DNA of 64,000 nucleotides, taken from the NCBI RefSeq assembly GCF_030209435.1, contig NZ_JARVRX010000004.1, positions 1 through 64,000 on the forward strand, written 5' to 3'. A program made the position numbers and the translations under genes. The stretch comes from Mycolicibacterium sp. lyk4-40-TYG-92 (lineage in GTDB: Bacteria; Actinomycetota; Actinomycetes; Mycobacteriales; Mycobacteriaceae). Position 1 is the stretch's first letter. Each line of letters begins with the position of its first letter. Under the pieces are notes generated by a model that did no database searches, had not been told where the DNA came from, and saw only the letters and a program-made list of their open reading frames with translations. Of the stretch, positions 34,748 to 44,582 are shown piece after piece.

Positions 34748-35965
34748 TCAGTGGGCCGCAGGCTGAATCCGACGCAGGATCGGCACCAAACCGACGAGTG
34801 CGATGACGTTCGCCACCACGATCAGCGCGATGGTGTAGCTGGGGGAGATGTCGTAGACGGCGCCGAGCAGCCCACCCGCGATGAGCAACGCGACGCCGCG
34901 CAACAGCGCCAGCCACCCGAAGGCGACAGCTCGCGTGTTCGCCAGCACCAGCTCGGTGACGACTGATTTCACCGTCGAGTCGAGGACGCCATTGACGATG
35001 CCCCACACCGCGACGCCGATCCACACCAGTGTCCGGTCGCCAGTGAAGGCGATCGCGGAGAGAGCGGCGGCAATGGGCACTGCGACCAGAGTGACGGGCC
35101 CCCGCTTGTCGTAGATCCGGCCCATGACCAGACCGGTCGCGCCGTCGACAGCCATCGCGACCGCGAACAGCACCGGGACCTGGGCGTCGGAGAGCAGTCC
35201 GGTGCGTTGGGCATGGAACGCGAGCAACGGGAACGATGCGACGCCGCACGACAACACCCCGATCGTGACGACGTACTGCCAGAACTGTGCGGGCAATCGG
35301 TTCGGTGCCGCGGGGCTGCCAGCTGTGGATTCCGCGGCTTCGCGAATGGCCGCTTCTTCGTAGCTCCGAGGGTCGGGAACGCGAAATCGCAGCCAGCCCA
35401 GCAGGATCAGGACCAGTACACCGGGAAAGATCAGTACTCCGAAGGCCATTCGGTAGTCGCCCGCGGAGGCGCTCAACACCGCGGCCAGCAGCAGCGGCCC
35501 GGCAATGGCGCCGGTCTGGTCGAGGGCCTGGTGTACACCGAACGCGCTGCCGCGCCCCGTGCTCGTCGAGGCATGCGACAGCAGAGTGTCCTTCGCCGGT
35601 GAGCGGACGGCCTTGCCCAGTCGTTCGGTGCCGTACAGCAGCAGCGCCGGCACAAGCGATCCGGTGACACCGATCAACGGCACACTCGACACCGTCAACG
35701 CATAGCCGGTGATCGTCCAGGCCCAGTAATGCTGAGTCCGCGCAACGGCGTAGCCGGCAACAACGCGCAGTCCATATCCGATGAATTCGCCTGCGCCCGC
35801 GACCAGGCCGACGAGGGCAGCGGACGCGCCGAGCGTGGCCAGGTAGGGGCCGATGATGCTGCGGGCACCCTCGTACACCATGTCCGCGAGCAGGCTCACC
35901 ACACCGAAAACGAGGACGAAGTGCCAGGGTTTGAGTGGTCGGCCGGTCACGCACCGATTGTCCAC
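34748..35965 (-). CDS. MFS transporter, 405 aa
   Basis: Twelve hydrophobic segments, a conserved-type loop GTERLGKAVRSPAKDTLLSHAS between segments 4 and 5 and FGVHQALDQTGAIAGPLLL in segment 5. The central cytoplasmic loop (about 195-225, PRSYEEAAIREAAESTAGSPAAPN) separates the two six-helix halves. The RxPAKDxLL motif is seen in a group of MFS proteins related to putative drug or metabolite exporters. The start is the GTG at 35965; a second GTG at 35950 is an alternative. A 73-base gap separates it from the divergent DUF222 gene. Substrate unknown. Confidence 0.85.
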   Translation of the reverse strand: MDNRCVTGRPLKPWHFVLVFGVVSLLADMVYEGARSIIGPYLATLGASAALVGLVAGAGEFIGYGLRVVAGYAVARTQHYWAWTITGYALTVSSVPLIGVTGSLVPALLLYGTERLGKAVRSPAKDTLLSHASTSTGRGSAFGVHQALDQTGAIAGPLLLAAVLSASAGDYRMAFGVLIFPGVLVLILLGWLRFRVPDPRSYEEAAIREAAESTAGSPAAPNRLPAQFWQYVVTIGVLSCGVASFPLLAFHAQRTGLLSDAQVPVLFAVAMAVDGATGLVMGRIYDKRGPVTLVAVPIAAALSAIAFTGDRTLVWIGVAVWGIVNGVLDSTVKSVVTELVLANTRAVAFGWLALLRGVALLIAGGLLGAVYDISPSYTIALIVVANVIALVGLVPILRRIQPAAH

Positions 35966-36038
35966 GGGGCCCTGGCAGATGTGTCACCGATGTCCTGAGA
36001 CATGCCACTTGTCATACCCGTCTGGCACAATCGAAATT

Positions 36039-37880
36039 ATGTTCGAACGTTCTGGTATCGGGGCCGGCGGCGTGCTGGTCCACGATGTTGGCGTGGTCGA
36101 CTTGATGATCCATTTTGCGCGGGTAGAAAACCAGAGCGCTGCGGGTCGGCTGACGGCCATCGCCGATCTGGCTATGTTGCGTGTCGATGACCAGGCGGGC
36201 CGGCAGTGGTGGGCTTGTGATGGCTGGGACGCCGCGGTCGCTGAGGTGGGGGCGGCGCTGGGGATCGGGAAGCGTGAAGCGTCGGGGCAGTTGTCGATTG
36301 CGGTTGCGTTGCGGTTCCGGCTTCCGCGGGTGGCGGCGGTGTTCGCCGATGGTGGGGTGTCGGCGCGGACGGTGGGCACGATCTGTTGGCGTACTCGTCT
36401 GGTGGAGGACCCGAACACGCTGGCCGTGATCGATGCTGCGTTGGCGGGGGCGTTGTCGGAGTGGGCGGGGTTGTCGCGCAAGAAGATTGAGCGCAAGATC
36501 GACGGCTGGGTGCACAAGTTCGACCCGGCTGCGGTGTTGAAGGTGCGCTCGGCGGCGCGTCGTCGTGGGGTGGGTGTCGGCAAGCCTGATGATGAGACGG
36601 GGGTGGCGTCGATTTGGGGTGCGTTGCTGGCCACTGATGCGGAGTTGTTGGATCGGGTGTTGACCGAGATGGCCCGTCAGGTGTGCGAGAACGATCCGCG
36701 TACGTTCGGGCAGCGCCGCGCGGATGCGTTGGGGGTGTTGGCGGCGCGTGGCGATCGGTTGGTCTGTCAGTGCGGCGGCCCGGATTGCCCGGCGGCGGGG
36801 CCTGATGCGCGGGCGGCGGCGGTGATGATTCATGTGCTCACCGATGGCCGGCCGGCGCTGGTGGCTGATCCGCTGCTGCACGGGGATCCGGCCGCGCCTG
36901 CGACTCCGGCACCGACCCGGTCAGCGTCTGAGCCGGTGTTCACACCCGAGCCTGCGCCCGAGCATTTCTTCACTGCCCAATCTGAGCCCGTGCCGGCGAA
37001 TGACATGGCGCCGACGCCCATGCCCGACCCGGCACCGGCGGCCGATTCGCGGCCCGCCGACACCCCGACCCCTGCTGCGGCCGAACCAGCCAGCGACCCC
37101 GCGTCCACACCGGTGGCCGACGCGGCGCCCACGCCGGTCCCGACTTCCGCTAAACTCGCGGCGCCGGTGCGTTCCCCGGTCGGCTATGTCCTCGGGGGCG
37201 GCGTGGTGCCGCCGGCGGTGCTGGCGGACCTGGTGGCCCGCGGCGCGAAAGTCCGCACCGTCGCCACGGCCGGCGACCTCGAGGGTGTGCCGCGGTACCG
37301 GCCGTCGGCTGCGATGGATGAATTCGTGCGGATGCGGGCGATGACGTGCATGTTCCCGGGCTGCGATCACCCGGCCACCGCCTCCGATATCGACCACACG
37401 ATTGCGTGGCCGGACGGGCCGACCCATCCGGGGAACCTGAGCCCGAAATGCCGCAAACACCACCTTCTGAAGACGTTCTACGGCGGGCCCGATGGGTGGC
37501 GGGACCGTCAGCAGCCCGACGGCAGCATTGTGTGGACCGCGCCCACCGGCCACACCTACATCAGCGTGCCCGAAAGTCGAATCTTGTTCCCCCGCAAAGT
37601 CACCGACACACCACTACCGGACCGGCCACCTCCGGATGCCACCGACATGGACAGCCCACCGGCTCCCGGCCGGGGCGTCATGATGCCCATCCGCCGCCGC
37701 ACCCGCGCGCAAAACCAGGCCCAACAGATCGCTTACGAGCGCGCCCTCAACCAAGCCGACATCGACGAGTGCAAGGCCGCCCAAGAAGCCTTCGACCGCC
37801 TACGCAAAGAACGCCAAGAACGCGAAGCCGCAGAGGCCGCCGAATCCGCAGACCAGCAAGACATCCCGCCGCCGCAGTGA
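36039..37880 (+). CDS. DUF222/HNH endonuclease-domain protein (13E12 family), 613 aa
   Basis: N-terminal DUF222 domain at about residues 10-290 (LIHFARVENQSAAGRLTAIADLAMLR, RKKIERKIDGWVHKFDP, QRRADALGVLA). Then comes a low-complexity Pro/Ala/Thr linker at about 290-375, and a C-terminal HNH nuclease at about 425-475 (CMFPGCDHPATASDIDHTIAWPDGPTHPGNLSPKCRKHH) with the DH and HH metal-binding pairs intact. It ends in a basic, charged tail. This is the multicopy mycobacterial 13E12-type family of unknown role. The ATG at 36039 has no Shine-Dalgarno but CACAAT seven bases upstream, so it may be leaderless. Base composition changes inside the gene (see findings). Confidence 0.93.
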   Translation: MFERSGIGAGGVLVHDVGVVDLMIHFARVENQSAAGRLTAIADLAMLRVDDQAGRQWWACDGWDAAVAEVGAALGIGKREASGQLSIAVALRFRLPRVAAVFADGGVSARTVGTICWRTRLVEDPNTLAVIDAALAGALSEWAGLSRKKIERKIDGWVHKFDPAAVLKVRSAARRRGVGVGKPDDETGVASIWGALLATDAELLDRVLTEMARQVCENDPRTFGQRRADALGVLAARGDRLVCQCGGPDCPAAGPDARAAAVMIHVLTDGRPALVADPLLHGDPAAPATPAPTRSASEPVFTPEPAPEHFFTAQSEPVPANDMAPTPMPDPAPAADSRPADTPTPAAAEPASDPASTPVADAAPTPVPTSAKLAAPVRSPVGYVLGGGVVPPAVLADLVARGAKVRTVATAGDLEGVPRYRPSAAMDEFVRMRAMTCMFPGCDHPATASDIDHTIAWPDGPTHPGNLSPKCRKHHLLKTFYGGPDGWRDRQQPDGSIVWTAPTGHTYISVPESRILFPRKVTDTPLPDRPPPDATDMDSPPAPGRGVMMPIRRRTRAQNQAQQIAYERALNQADIDECKAAQEAFDRLRKERQEREAAEAAESADQQDIPPPQ

Positions 37881-37889
37881 ATGAGCTTT

Positions 37890-38342
37890 CTAGTGTGCGT
37901 GGTCGAACAGCACCAAGGTGTCGGCCAGATTGCCGTCGACGAAGTAGGCGCGGCAGGTGAAGGGATCGTGAATCGTGCCGCCCGCTTCGGCCTTGGCGTC
38001 GATCATCCCCGACACGTTCCACACCGTGATGCGACTGGGGTCGACGCCTTTCAGTGGTTCATCCGTCATCAGTGGGAACATGTCCTGCCCATCCGCCTGG
38101 AGCCCGCCGGCGGCCGAGCGCACGTCGGAAAGCTGGGCCGACTCGGGCGATGCCAATTGCTTGCGCACGTCAGCTTGGCATCGCTCCCTCGCCACGTCTT
38201 GCGCCGGCCGCGGCGAGGGACCGATGAGGCCGAAACCGCGTGTTTTCACGCCGATCAGCGCGAGGATCACGACGGCCAGTACGCACACCGTCCCGACGAC
38301 GAGGAATCGCGCGCGGCGAGGCTTTCCGTGGTCACCTGTCAT
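37890..38342 (-). CDS. Membrane-anchored or secreted protein of unknown function, 150 aa
   Basis: Basic N-terminus (MTGDHGKPRRARFLVV) followed by one hydrophobic segment at about residues 12-34, then an extracytoplasmic domain with two cysteines (ERCQADVRKQLASPESAQLSDV... and ...DPFTCRAYFVDGNL). The pattern of a short anchored domain with a Cys pair and the phrase 'ESAQLSD' resembles small mycobacterial proteins with no assigned function. The ATG at 38342 overlaps the stop of the broken DKNYY gene as ATGA, so the two were once, and may still be, cotranscribed. Nine bases separate its stop from that of the DUF222 gene. Confidence 0.7.
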   Translation of the reverse strand: MTGDHGKPRRARFLVVGTVCVLAVVILALIGVKTRGFGLIGPSPRPAQDVARERCQADVRKQLASPESAQLSDVRSAAGGLQADGQDMFPLMTDEPLKGVDPSRITVWNVSGMIDAKAEAGGTIHDPFTCRAYFVDGNLADTLVLFDHAH

Positions 38343-38690
38343 GGCCCGAACGTAGCTTGCGGGATGACCGTGTCCCAGCGATACGCATGTTGCGCGTCGC
38401 CGGCGCAGCCTTCGTTGGCGGTGTCGTACAGCACCCGAAACGTATGCGGGTCGGCGCCGGGAATCGCGTCGCACCGGTCGTGCACGGTGTGAATGTCCCT
38501 GGTGTAGTCCGGGTTTCGATCGCCGGGGGAGAGGCGCAGGCTCTCGATGTGCTGGTTCGTCGGAAATCTCACGGTTCTTGCAGTAGACAGCCCTGTCGTC
38601 CTTCGCCAGATCGCCGTTGATGATCACGAAGTGGTCGGGATCGCTGCTGAGGGGCAGGGTGCCCACCCGGATGTGGTTGCGGTCTTTGGC
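38339..38690 (-). pseudogene. Broken DKNYY-family gene (5' truncated, frameshifted)
   Basis: Read on the minus strand, one frame gives AKDRNHIRVG..., ...DLAKDDRAVYCKNREI, then the next frame gives PTNQHIESLRLS...YTRDIHTVHDRCDAIPGADPHTF...CAGDAQHAYRWDTVIP. These are repeat units of the DKNYY family (DKNxVYY...IPGADPxTF). The frames join if one base of the AAA run at 38564-38566 is removed, giving REIPTNQHIESL. A TAA (38691-38693) precedes the first repeat with no start codon before the GTG at 38666, so the 5' part is also missing. A GTG at 38572 could still initiate the last 77 codons, whose TGA overlaps the next gene by ATGA. One base could be a sequencing error; the missing 5' end could not. 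Confidence 0.7.
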
Positions 38691-38840
38691 TTAGCGCGGT
38701 AATCCATCTGCGCACCTGCCCGCCCCGGGATTAGACGTTCGCACAAAGAGACCGGCCTCGCATCTATCTATCGATGGGTATTGCGGACACGCGGTGTTCA
38801 GCACGCTGGGGCTACTTGCGCATGAACCGGAAGGACACTG

Positions 38841-40295
38841 GTGGGAATTCAGAGCCTGGACAGCACTGCCGACGACGCGGCGGCCCGTCCCCGCGAGCGC
38901 GGCCACGACATTCTCAACCGCGGCTTCGGATTTCGCGCCGCGCTGTCGCTGGCCTTCGCCGACATCTCACCGATCGTGGCCCTCTACGCCATCTTCGCGC
39001 TGGGTCTGTTCGCCGCGGGGCCTCGATTCTTCTGGGCGTTCCCCATCGTGCTGTGCGGTCAGCTGCTGGTGGCGCTCGTCTTCGGCGAGTTGGCATCGCG
39101 TTTCCCGTACGCCGGCAGTGTCTACCAGTGGGCGCGGCACGCCAAGGGGACGACGTGGGGGTGGACAGCCGCGTGGGCGTACATCTGGGGCCTGACGTTG
39201 ACGCTGTCCACCATGGCGTACGCCGCTGCGGGATTCCTGCTCGAGGTGATCGGGGTCGAGTCGCCCAGCCGGTGGCTGCTCGCCGCTGTCTCGATCGGCG
39301 TCATCTGCTTCACCACCGCGGCCAACATGATCGGCCGGCAGGTCCTCAAGGTGATGATCGTTGCCAGCATCATCTGCGAGATCGTCGGGTCCGTGGGACT
39401 GGGCACGGTGCTGTTGCTCTTTCATCGCGTGAACCCGATCTCCACGCTGTTCGACCGTTTACCCGACAGCTCGGGAAGCACCACGAGCACCATGCTCATC
39501 GCCGTCGCGTTCGTGGGGTGGGCCTTCCTGGGCTTCGAATCTGCCGGTTCGATCGCTGAAGAGGTGGAGAACCCCGAGCGCAACGTGCCCAAGGCGATCG
39601 TCTTCGCGCTGCTGCTGGTCGGCGTCATCGTCATGTACTCGGCGGCCGCGGTAATCCTCGCCATCCCGGATCTGCCGGCCGTGCTGACCGCGCAGAGCGG
39701 TGATCCGGTGTCGGCGACGCTGACCGCGCAGCTCGGTTCGGCGATCGCCAAACCGCTACTGGTGATGTTCGTCATCGGCTTCATGTCCGCGTGCCTGGCC
39801 GTACAGTCGGCGGTCTCGCGGGCTGTGTACGGCATGGCGCGTGACCGTGCCCTGCCCGGCGCCGAGTTCCTGTCCAAGCTCGGTGGGCCCGAACGTATGC
39901 CGATCCGGGCCATCGGGCTCACGGCTGTCGTCGCTGCGTTCTTCCTGTTGTTCGCCGGCTCGGATCTGTACAACGTGCTCGTCAACTTCTCGGTGATGGG
40001 TCCCTACATCGCTTTTGCCGTACCGGTTTTCGCGGCCGCGCTCACCCGACTCGCCGGCCGCTGGGTACCCGGCGTCTTCTCGCTGGGTCGCTGGGGCGCC
40101 CCCGTGACGTATGCAGCGGCCGCGTGGCTGGCCTTCGAGGTGATCAATGTCCTGTGGCCGCGCACACAGCCCGGCCAGCCGTGGTTCGTGAATTGGAGCA
40201 TGGTGATCAGCCTGGTGAGCCTCGGGGCCATCGGTGTCGTCGTGTACGCCCGCTGCCGCAACCGCATCACCGAACCCGTCGGCGAGCGCCTGTGA
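38841..40295 (+). CDS. APC-family amino acid/amine permease, 484 aa
   Basis: Amino acid-polyamine-organocation transporter with about 12 membrane segments. N-terminal signature LNRGFGFRAALSLAFADISPIVALYAIFALGL, then LASRFPYAGSVYQWARHAKG (the conserved G[ST]xYxW motif region) and FVGWAFLGFESAGSIAEEVENPERNVPKAIVFALL in segment 6-7. GTG start preceded by GGAAGGAC. A ureohydrolase gene follows 128 bases later on the same strand, so the permease may import a guanidino compound such as agmatine or 4-guanidinobutyrate, or an amino acid (inference). Upstream bases 38694-38840 should hold its promoter; I see no clear box. Confidence 0.87.
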   Translation: MGIQSLDSTADDAAARPRERGHDILNRGFGFRAALSLAFADISPIVALYAIFALGLFAAGPRFFWAFPIVLCGQLLVALVFGELASRFPYAGSVYQWARHAKGTTWGWTAAWAYIWGLTLTLSTMAYAAAGFLLEVIGVESPSRWLLAAVSIGVICFTTAANMIGRQVLKVMIVASIICEIVGSVGLGTVLLLFHRVNPISTLFDRLPDSSGSTTSTMLIAVAFVGWAFLGFESAGSIAEEVENPERNVPKAIVFALLLVGVIVMYSAAAVILAIPDLPAVLTAQSGDPVSATLTAQLGSAIAKPLLVMFVIGFMSACLAVQSAVSRAVYGMARDRALPGAEFLSKLGGPERMPIRAIGLTAVVAAFFLLFAGSDLYNVLVNFSVMGPYIAFAVPVFAAALTRLAGRWVPGVFSLGRWGAPVTYAAAAWLAFEVINVLWPRTQPGQPWFVNWSMVISLVSLGAIGVVVYARCRNRITEPVGERL

Positions 40296-40423
40296 ACACT
40301 CCGGTTGTGCGAATGCTCAAACCGGGCTCGTCGGCTTATGGCACAAACTGCTCGCAACCCACCGTCTCGGGCAGCGATGCTGACAATCGAACACCCCGCG
40401 AGTCGAGAGGCTGAACACGACAG

Positions 40424-41425
40424 ATGAGCACGCGAAACGACATCATCGGCGCAGTTCCTGCCACCAAGGTGCCCCGGTACGCGGGGAAGGGCACATTCGC
40501 CCGTATCGCCGACATCCACGAGGTGTCCGACTACGACATCGCGATCCTCGGGGTGCCCTTTGACGGCGGAACGTCGTACCGGCCCGGCGCCCGGTTCGGC
40601 CCCATGGCGGTCCGGCAGGCCGCCCGCACCCTGCGTCCTGGCTACCACGTCGAGCTCGGCGTCGCGCCGGTCCAGGAACTGCAGGTGGTCGACGCCGGCG
40701 ACGTAGCCGTCACGCCGTACAACATCGACGAAGCCTGCCAACAGATTCAGGATCATGCCGCCGAGATCCTCCGCGGCGGCGATCGGCGCATCGTGTCGAT
40801 CGGTGGTGACCACACCATCGCACTGCCGAATCTCCGTGCGTTGCATGCCAAACACGGTCCGGTCGCGCTCGTGCACTTCGACGCGCACCTGGATACCTGG
40901 GACACCTACTTCAACGCGCCCGTCACGCACGGCACCATCTTCCGGCGTGCGTTCGAGGAAGGTCTGCTGATCGAGGACCACTCGATCCACGTCGGCATCC
41001 GGGGCCCGATCTACGACCAGATCGACCTGGACGACGACGCCCGCATGGGGTTCAAGATCATCCGCGCCGGAGACCTCGATGTGATCGGTATCGACGCGGC
41101 CATCGACGTGGTCCGGCGTCGCGTCGCGGACGTGCCGGTGTACCTGTCCATCGACATCGACGTGCTCGACCCCGCCTTCGCGCCGGGTACCGGCACGCCT
41201 GAGGCGGGCGGTCTCACCTCGCGCGAACTGCTCAAGATGCTGCGCAAGCTGACCGGCCTGAACATCGTCGGCGCCGACGTCGTCGAAGTCGCCCCGGCCT
41301 ACGATCACGCCGAAATCACCTGTGTCGCAGCGGCAACGCTCGTGTTCGACATCATCTCGCTGATGGCCGCCGGCGCGCGCACCGGTCTGCCGGTGGGCGG
41401 TGAGGTTGCGAACGCATTGACCTGA
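40424..41425 (+). CDS. Arginase/agmatinase-family ureohydrolase, 333 aa
   Basis: Binuclear manganese enzyme that releases urea from a guanidino compound. All metal motifs are present: GGDHTIALP (about 126-134), HFDAHLDTWD (about 149-158) with two more Asp ligands, and SIDIDVLDPAFAPGTGTPEAGGLTSRE (about 243-268). Active-site loop HGTIFRRAFEEGL and substrate region FDGGTSYRPGARFGP are typical of the agmatinase/guanidinobutyrase branch. ATG start. No urease gene is nearby. The neighbouring APC permease fits uptake of its substrate; agmatine, guanidinobutyrate and guanidinopropionate cannot be separated by eye. The glycine riboswitch starts about 40 bases after its stop. Confidence 0.9.
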   Translation: MSTRNDIIGAVPATKVPRYAGKGTFARIADIHEVSDYDIAILGVPFDGGTSYRPGARFGPMAVRQAARTLRPGYHVELGVAPVQELQVVDAGDVAVTPYNIDEACQQIQDHAAEILRGGDRRIVSIGGDHTIALPNLRALHAKHGPVALVHFDAHLDTWDTYFNAPVTHGTIFRRAFEEGLLIEDHSIHVGIRGPIYDQIDLDDDARMGFKIIRAGDLDVIGIDAAIDVVRRRVADVPVYLSIDIDVLDPAFAPGTGTPEAGGLTSRELLKMLRKLTGLNIVGADVVEVAPAYDHAEITCVAAATLVFDIISLMAAGARTGLPVGGEVANALT

Positions 41426-41466
41426 CAGGCTACGATTGCCGCAGACAATTCAATACGCCGATAACG

Positions 41467-41644
41467 CGCTGTGGGAGAACCTCTGGAAACGGAGGCGCCG
41501 TAGGAGCAATTCCTCCCCGGGAAACTCTCAGGCCCAAATACCGCAGCGTCGAGGCAACTCTGGAGAACAGTGCGGATCCTCGATCCACGCTTACCGAAGG
41601 TGAACGGCGCGCACGCGTCAAAACTCTCAGGTTTCAGGACAGAG
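41467..41644 (+). ncRNA. Tandem glycine riboswitch
   Basis: Two consecutive glycine aptamers. Aptamer I (41467-41548) is closed by CGCTGTGG and CCGCAGCG and contains GGGAGAAC at its 5' side and the hallmark AAACTCTCAGGCCCA at its 3' side. Aptamer II (41558-41644) is closed by CTCTG and CAGAG, with GGAGAACAG, TACCGAAGGTGAACGG and AAACTCTCAGGTTTCAGGACAGAG-like conserved blocks. A ten-base linker joins them, as in cooperative tandem switches. The expression platform is 41645-41708, ending in GGAGTCACCTC before the gcvP ATG. Known role: glycine binding usually turns on gcv operons. That matches all seven downstream genes. Confidence 0.95.
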
Positions 41645-41708
41645 CGGGGAGGTGCTACCCAACGACGCGTCGAGCAGTCAGCGACGCCCCGCGAACCGGA
41701 GTCACCTC

Positions 41709-44582
41709 ATGTCTGACCGCAGTGTAATCAGTAAGGCCCACAGCAGCTTTCGCGACCGTCATATCGGTACCGATGACGCCGGCCGACGGCATATGCTCGA
41801 CGTTCTCGGATATGTGTCGATAGACGATCTCATCGACGCGGCCGTGCCCGAACAGATTCGCAGCGCGCAGGCTCTGCACCTGCCGGCCGCGCGATCTGAG
41901 CAGCAGGTGCTCGGCGCGCTGCGTGCGCTCGCAGACCGCAATCAGACGCGAATCCAGATGATCGGCCTGGGGTACTACGACACCATCACGCCGCCGGTGC
42001 TGCGCCGAAACATGCTGGAATCTCCGGCCTGGTACACCGCCTACACGCCGTACCAGCCCGAGATCTCGCAGGGCCGCCTGGAAGCCCTGCTGACGTTCCA
42101 GACCGTCATCGAAGACCTCACCGCGCTGCCTGTCGCGGGCGCGTCACTGCTGGACGAGGCCACCGCAGTCATGGAAGCCGTGCTGCTGATGCGGCGGGCC
42201 AACAAGACCTCGAAGTCCAATCGTGTTGTGCTCGACGCGGATTGCCTGCCCCAGACTCTCGCTGTGGTGCGCGGGCGGGCCGAATCGGTCGGCATCGAGG
42301 TGGTGCTCGCCGACCTCACCGACACCCTGCCCGACGGTGATGCCTTCGGCGTCGTCTTCCAGTCGCCGGGCGCCAGTGGCGGCGTCCGCGATCTCTCCCC
42401 GCTCATCGCGGCCGCACGTGCTCGCGGCATGTTCACCACGGTCGCCGCCGACCTGCTGTCCCTGACGCTGCTGACCGCCCCCGGTGAACTCGGCGCTGAC
42501 ATCGCCGTCGGTTCTGCCCAACGGTTCGGGGTGCCGTTGTTCTTCGGTGGTCCGCATGCCGGCTACATGTCGGTGCGATCCGGTCTCGAGCGAATGCTGC
42601 CGGGACGTCTCGTGGGCGTCTCGGTCGACGTGGACGGCAAGCCTGCCTACCGGTTGGCGCTGCAGACCCGCGAACAGCACATCCGCCGGGACAAGGCGAC
42701 CAGCAACATCTGCACCGCACAGGCGTTACTGGCCAACGTCGCCGCGATGTACGCCGTCTATCATGGTCCGGAAGGGTTGCGCGCCATCGCATCTCAGGTG
42801 CACGGACACGCCGTGGCTCTGGCCTCCGGGCTGCGGGCAGCCGGCCGGCAGGTCGTGCACGAGAACTTCTTCGACACCGTCCTGGTGCGAGCGCCGGGTG
42901 CGGCAGCGCAGATCGTGGCAGCAGCCGATGTCGCCGGCATCAACCTGCGCCTCGTCGACGCCGATCACGTCGCCGTCGCCTGCGACGAGTGCACCACTGA
43001 CGATGTGATCCGGCAGGTGCTCGCGGTCTTCGGCGCGGAGCCTGTCTCCTCGTACGCGGTCGCGCTGCCCGAGGCGGTGCTCCGTACCTCGGAATACCTG
43101 CAGCACCCAGTGTTTCACGCGCACCGCTCCGAAACCGCGATGCTGCGGTTCCTGCGTGAACTGTCGGACAAGGACCTCGCGCTGGACCGCACCATGATCC
43201 CGCTGGGCTCCTGCACCATGAAACTCAACGCCACCGCGGAGATGGAACCGATCAGCTGGCCCGGATTCGCCGCTATCCATCCCTATGCTCCGGCTGAGCA
43301 GACCGCCGGGTATCTCGAGCTGATCGGCAACCTGGAGGACTGGCTGGCCGAGATCACCGGCTATGACCGGGTTTCGTTGCAGCCGAACGCCGGATCGCAG
43401 GGCGAGTTGGCGGGCCTGCTCGCCATCAACGCCTACCACCGGTCCCGCGGCGACGCAGACCGCGACATCTGCCTGATCCCGCAGTCGGCACACGGCACCA
43501 ACGCCGCGTCGGCGGTCCTTGCGGGGATGCGTGTCGTGGTGGTCGACACGGCACCCAACGGCAACATCGATCACGACGATCTGGCGGCCAAGCTCGTCGA
43601 CCACGCCGGCCGGGTCGCGGCAATCATGCTGACCTATCCGTCCACCCATGGCGTCTACGAAGCCGACGTGCGCGCGGTGTGCGACCTCGTCCACACCGCC
43701 GGCGGTCAGGTCTACGTCGACGGTGCCAATTTGAATGCCCTTGTCGGCCTGGCCAAACCGGGCGAGTTCGGCGGCGACGTCTCGCATCTGAACCTGCACA
43801 AGACGTTCTGCATCCCGCACGGCGGCGGCGGGCCCGGCGTCGGGCCGGTCGCGGTACGGGCACACCTGGCGCCGTTCCTGCCGGGCGATCCGCTCGCCGT
43901 CGATGGTCCCGGACCGGTGTCGGCAGCCAACTATGGCTCGGCCGGCATCCTCCCGATCACGTGGGCCTACCTCGCCCTGATGGGACCGGACGGACTGACG
44001 GCGGCCACCAAGAACGCGGTGCTGGCCGCCAACTACGTCGCCGCCTCCCTCAGCGACCGTTACCCGGTGCTCTACACGGGCGAAACCGGGCTCGTCGCGC
44101 ACGAATGCATCCTGGATCTGCGGGAGATCACCAAGCGCACCGGGGTGACGGCCGAGGACGTCGCAAAACGGTTGATCGACTACGGTTTCCACGCTCCCAC
44201 GCTGTCCTTCCCGGTCAACGGCACCCTGATGGTCGAACCGACCGAGTCCGAGGACCTGACCGAGCTGGACCGGTTCATCGCGGCGATGGTGGGCATCCAC
44301 GACGAGATCACCCGCGTCGGTGCAGGGGAGTGGACGCTGGAGCGGAGCCCGTTGCGTCAGGCCCCGCACACCGCCGAGCAGGTCACCGATGCCGAGTGGA
44401 CACTGCCGTACAGCCGGCAGTACGCGGCGTATCCCGTTGCGACGCTGCGGCGCAACAAGTACTGGCCACCGGTGCGCCGCATCGACGGCGCCCACGGTGA
44501 CCGCAATCTGGCCTGTTCCTGCCCCGCTCCTGAAGCGTTCCAGATCGAATCCGCCGACATCCTCGAGGAGGCTTTTGCATGA
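41709..44582 (+). CDS. gcvP: Glycine dehydrogenase (decarboxylating), P protein, 957 aa
   Basis: PLP-dependent P protein of the glycine cleavage system, decarboxylating glycine and loading aminomethyl onto lipoyl-GcvH. Full-length single-chain form. The start [19 protein letters not shown] is typical, as are [69 protein letters not shown] and the PLP lysine in [20 protein letters not shown] chose the ATG at 41709 with GGAG eight bases upstream; an in-frame GTG at 41652 directly abuts GGGGAGG and is less likely. Under the tandem glycine riboswitch; overlaps gcvT by ATGA. Confidence 0.97.
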   Translation: MSDRSVISKAHSSFRDRHIGTDDAGRRHMLDVLGYVSIDDLIDAAVPEQIRSAQALHLPAARSEQQVLGALRALADRNQTRIQMIGLGYYDTITPPVLRRNMLESPAWYTAYTPYQPEISQGRLEALLTFQTVIEDLTALPVAGASLLDEATAVMEAVLLMRRANKTSKSNRVVLDADCLPQTLAVVRGRAESVGIEVVLADLTDTLPDGDAFGVVFQSPGASGGVRDLSPLIAAARARGMFTTVAADLLSLTLLTAPGELGADIAVGSAQRFGVPLFFGGPHAGYMSVRSGLERMLPGRLVGVSVDVDGKPAYRLALQTREQHIRRDKATSNICTAQALLANVAAMYAVYHGPEGLRAIASQVHGHAVALASGLRAAGRQVVHENFFDTVLVRAPGAAAQIVAAADVAGINLRLVDADHVAVACDECTTDDVIRQVLAVFGAEPVSSYAVALPEAVLRTSEYLQHPVFHAHRSETAMLRFLRELSDKDLALDRTMIPLGSCTMKLNATAEMEPISWPGFAAIHPYAPAEQTAGYLELIGNLEDWLAEITGYDRVSLQPNAGSQGELAGLLAINAYHRSRGDADRDICLIPQSAHGTNAASAVLAGMRVVVVDTAPNGNIDHDDLAAKLVDHAGRVAAIMLTYPSTHGVYEADVRAVCDLVHTAGGQVYVDGANLNALVGLAKPGEFGGDVSHLNLHKTFCIPHGGGGPGVGPVAVRAHLAPFLPGDPLAVDGPGPVSAANYGSAGILPITWAYLALMGPDGLTAATKNAVLAANYVAASLSDRYPVLYTGETGLVAHECILDLREITKRTGVTAEDVAKRLIDYGFHAPTLSFPVNGTLMVEPTESEDLTELDRFIAAMVGIHDEITRVGAGEWTLERSPLRQAPHTAEQVTDAEWTLPYSRQYAAYPVATLRRNKYWPPVRRIDGAHGDRNLACSCPAPEAFQIESADILEEAFA

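Noticed and set aside
41652-41708. A GTG at 41652 as the gcvP start
   Set aside because: The GGGGAGG sequence abuts the GTG with no spacing, while the ATG at 41709 has GGAG at proper distance and begins at the conserved N-terminus.
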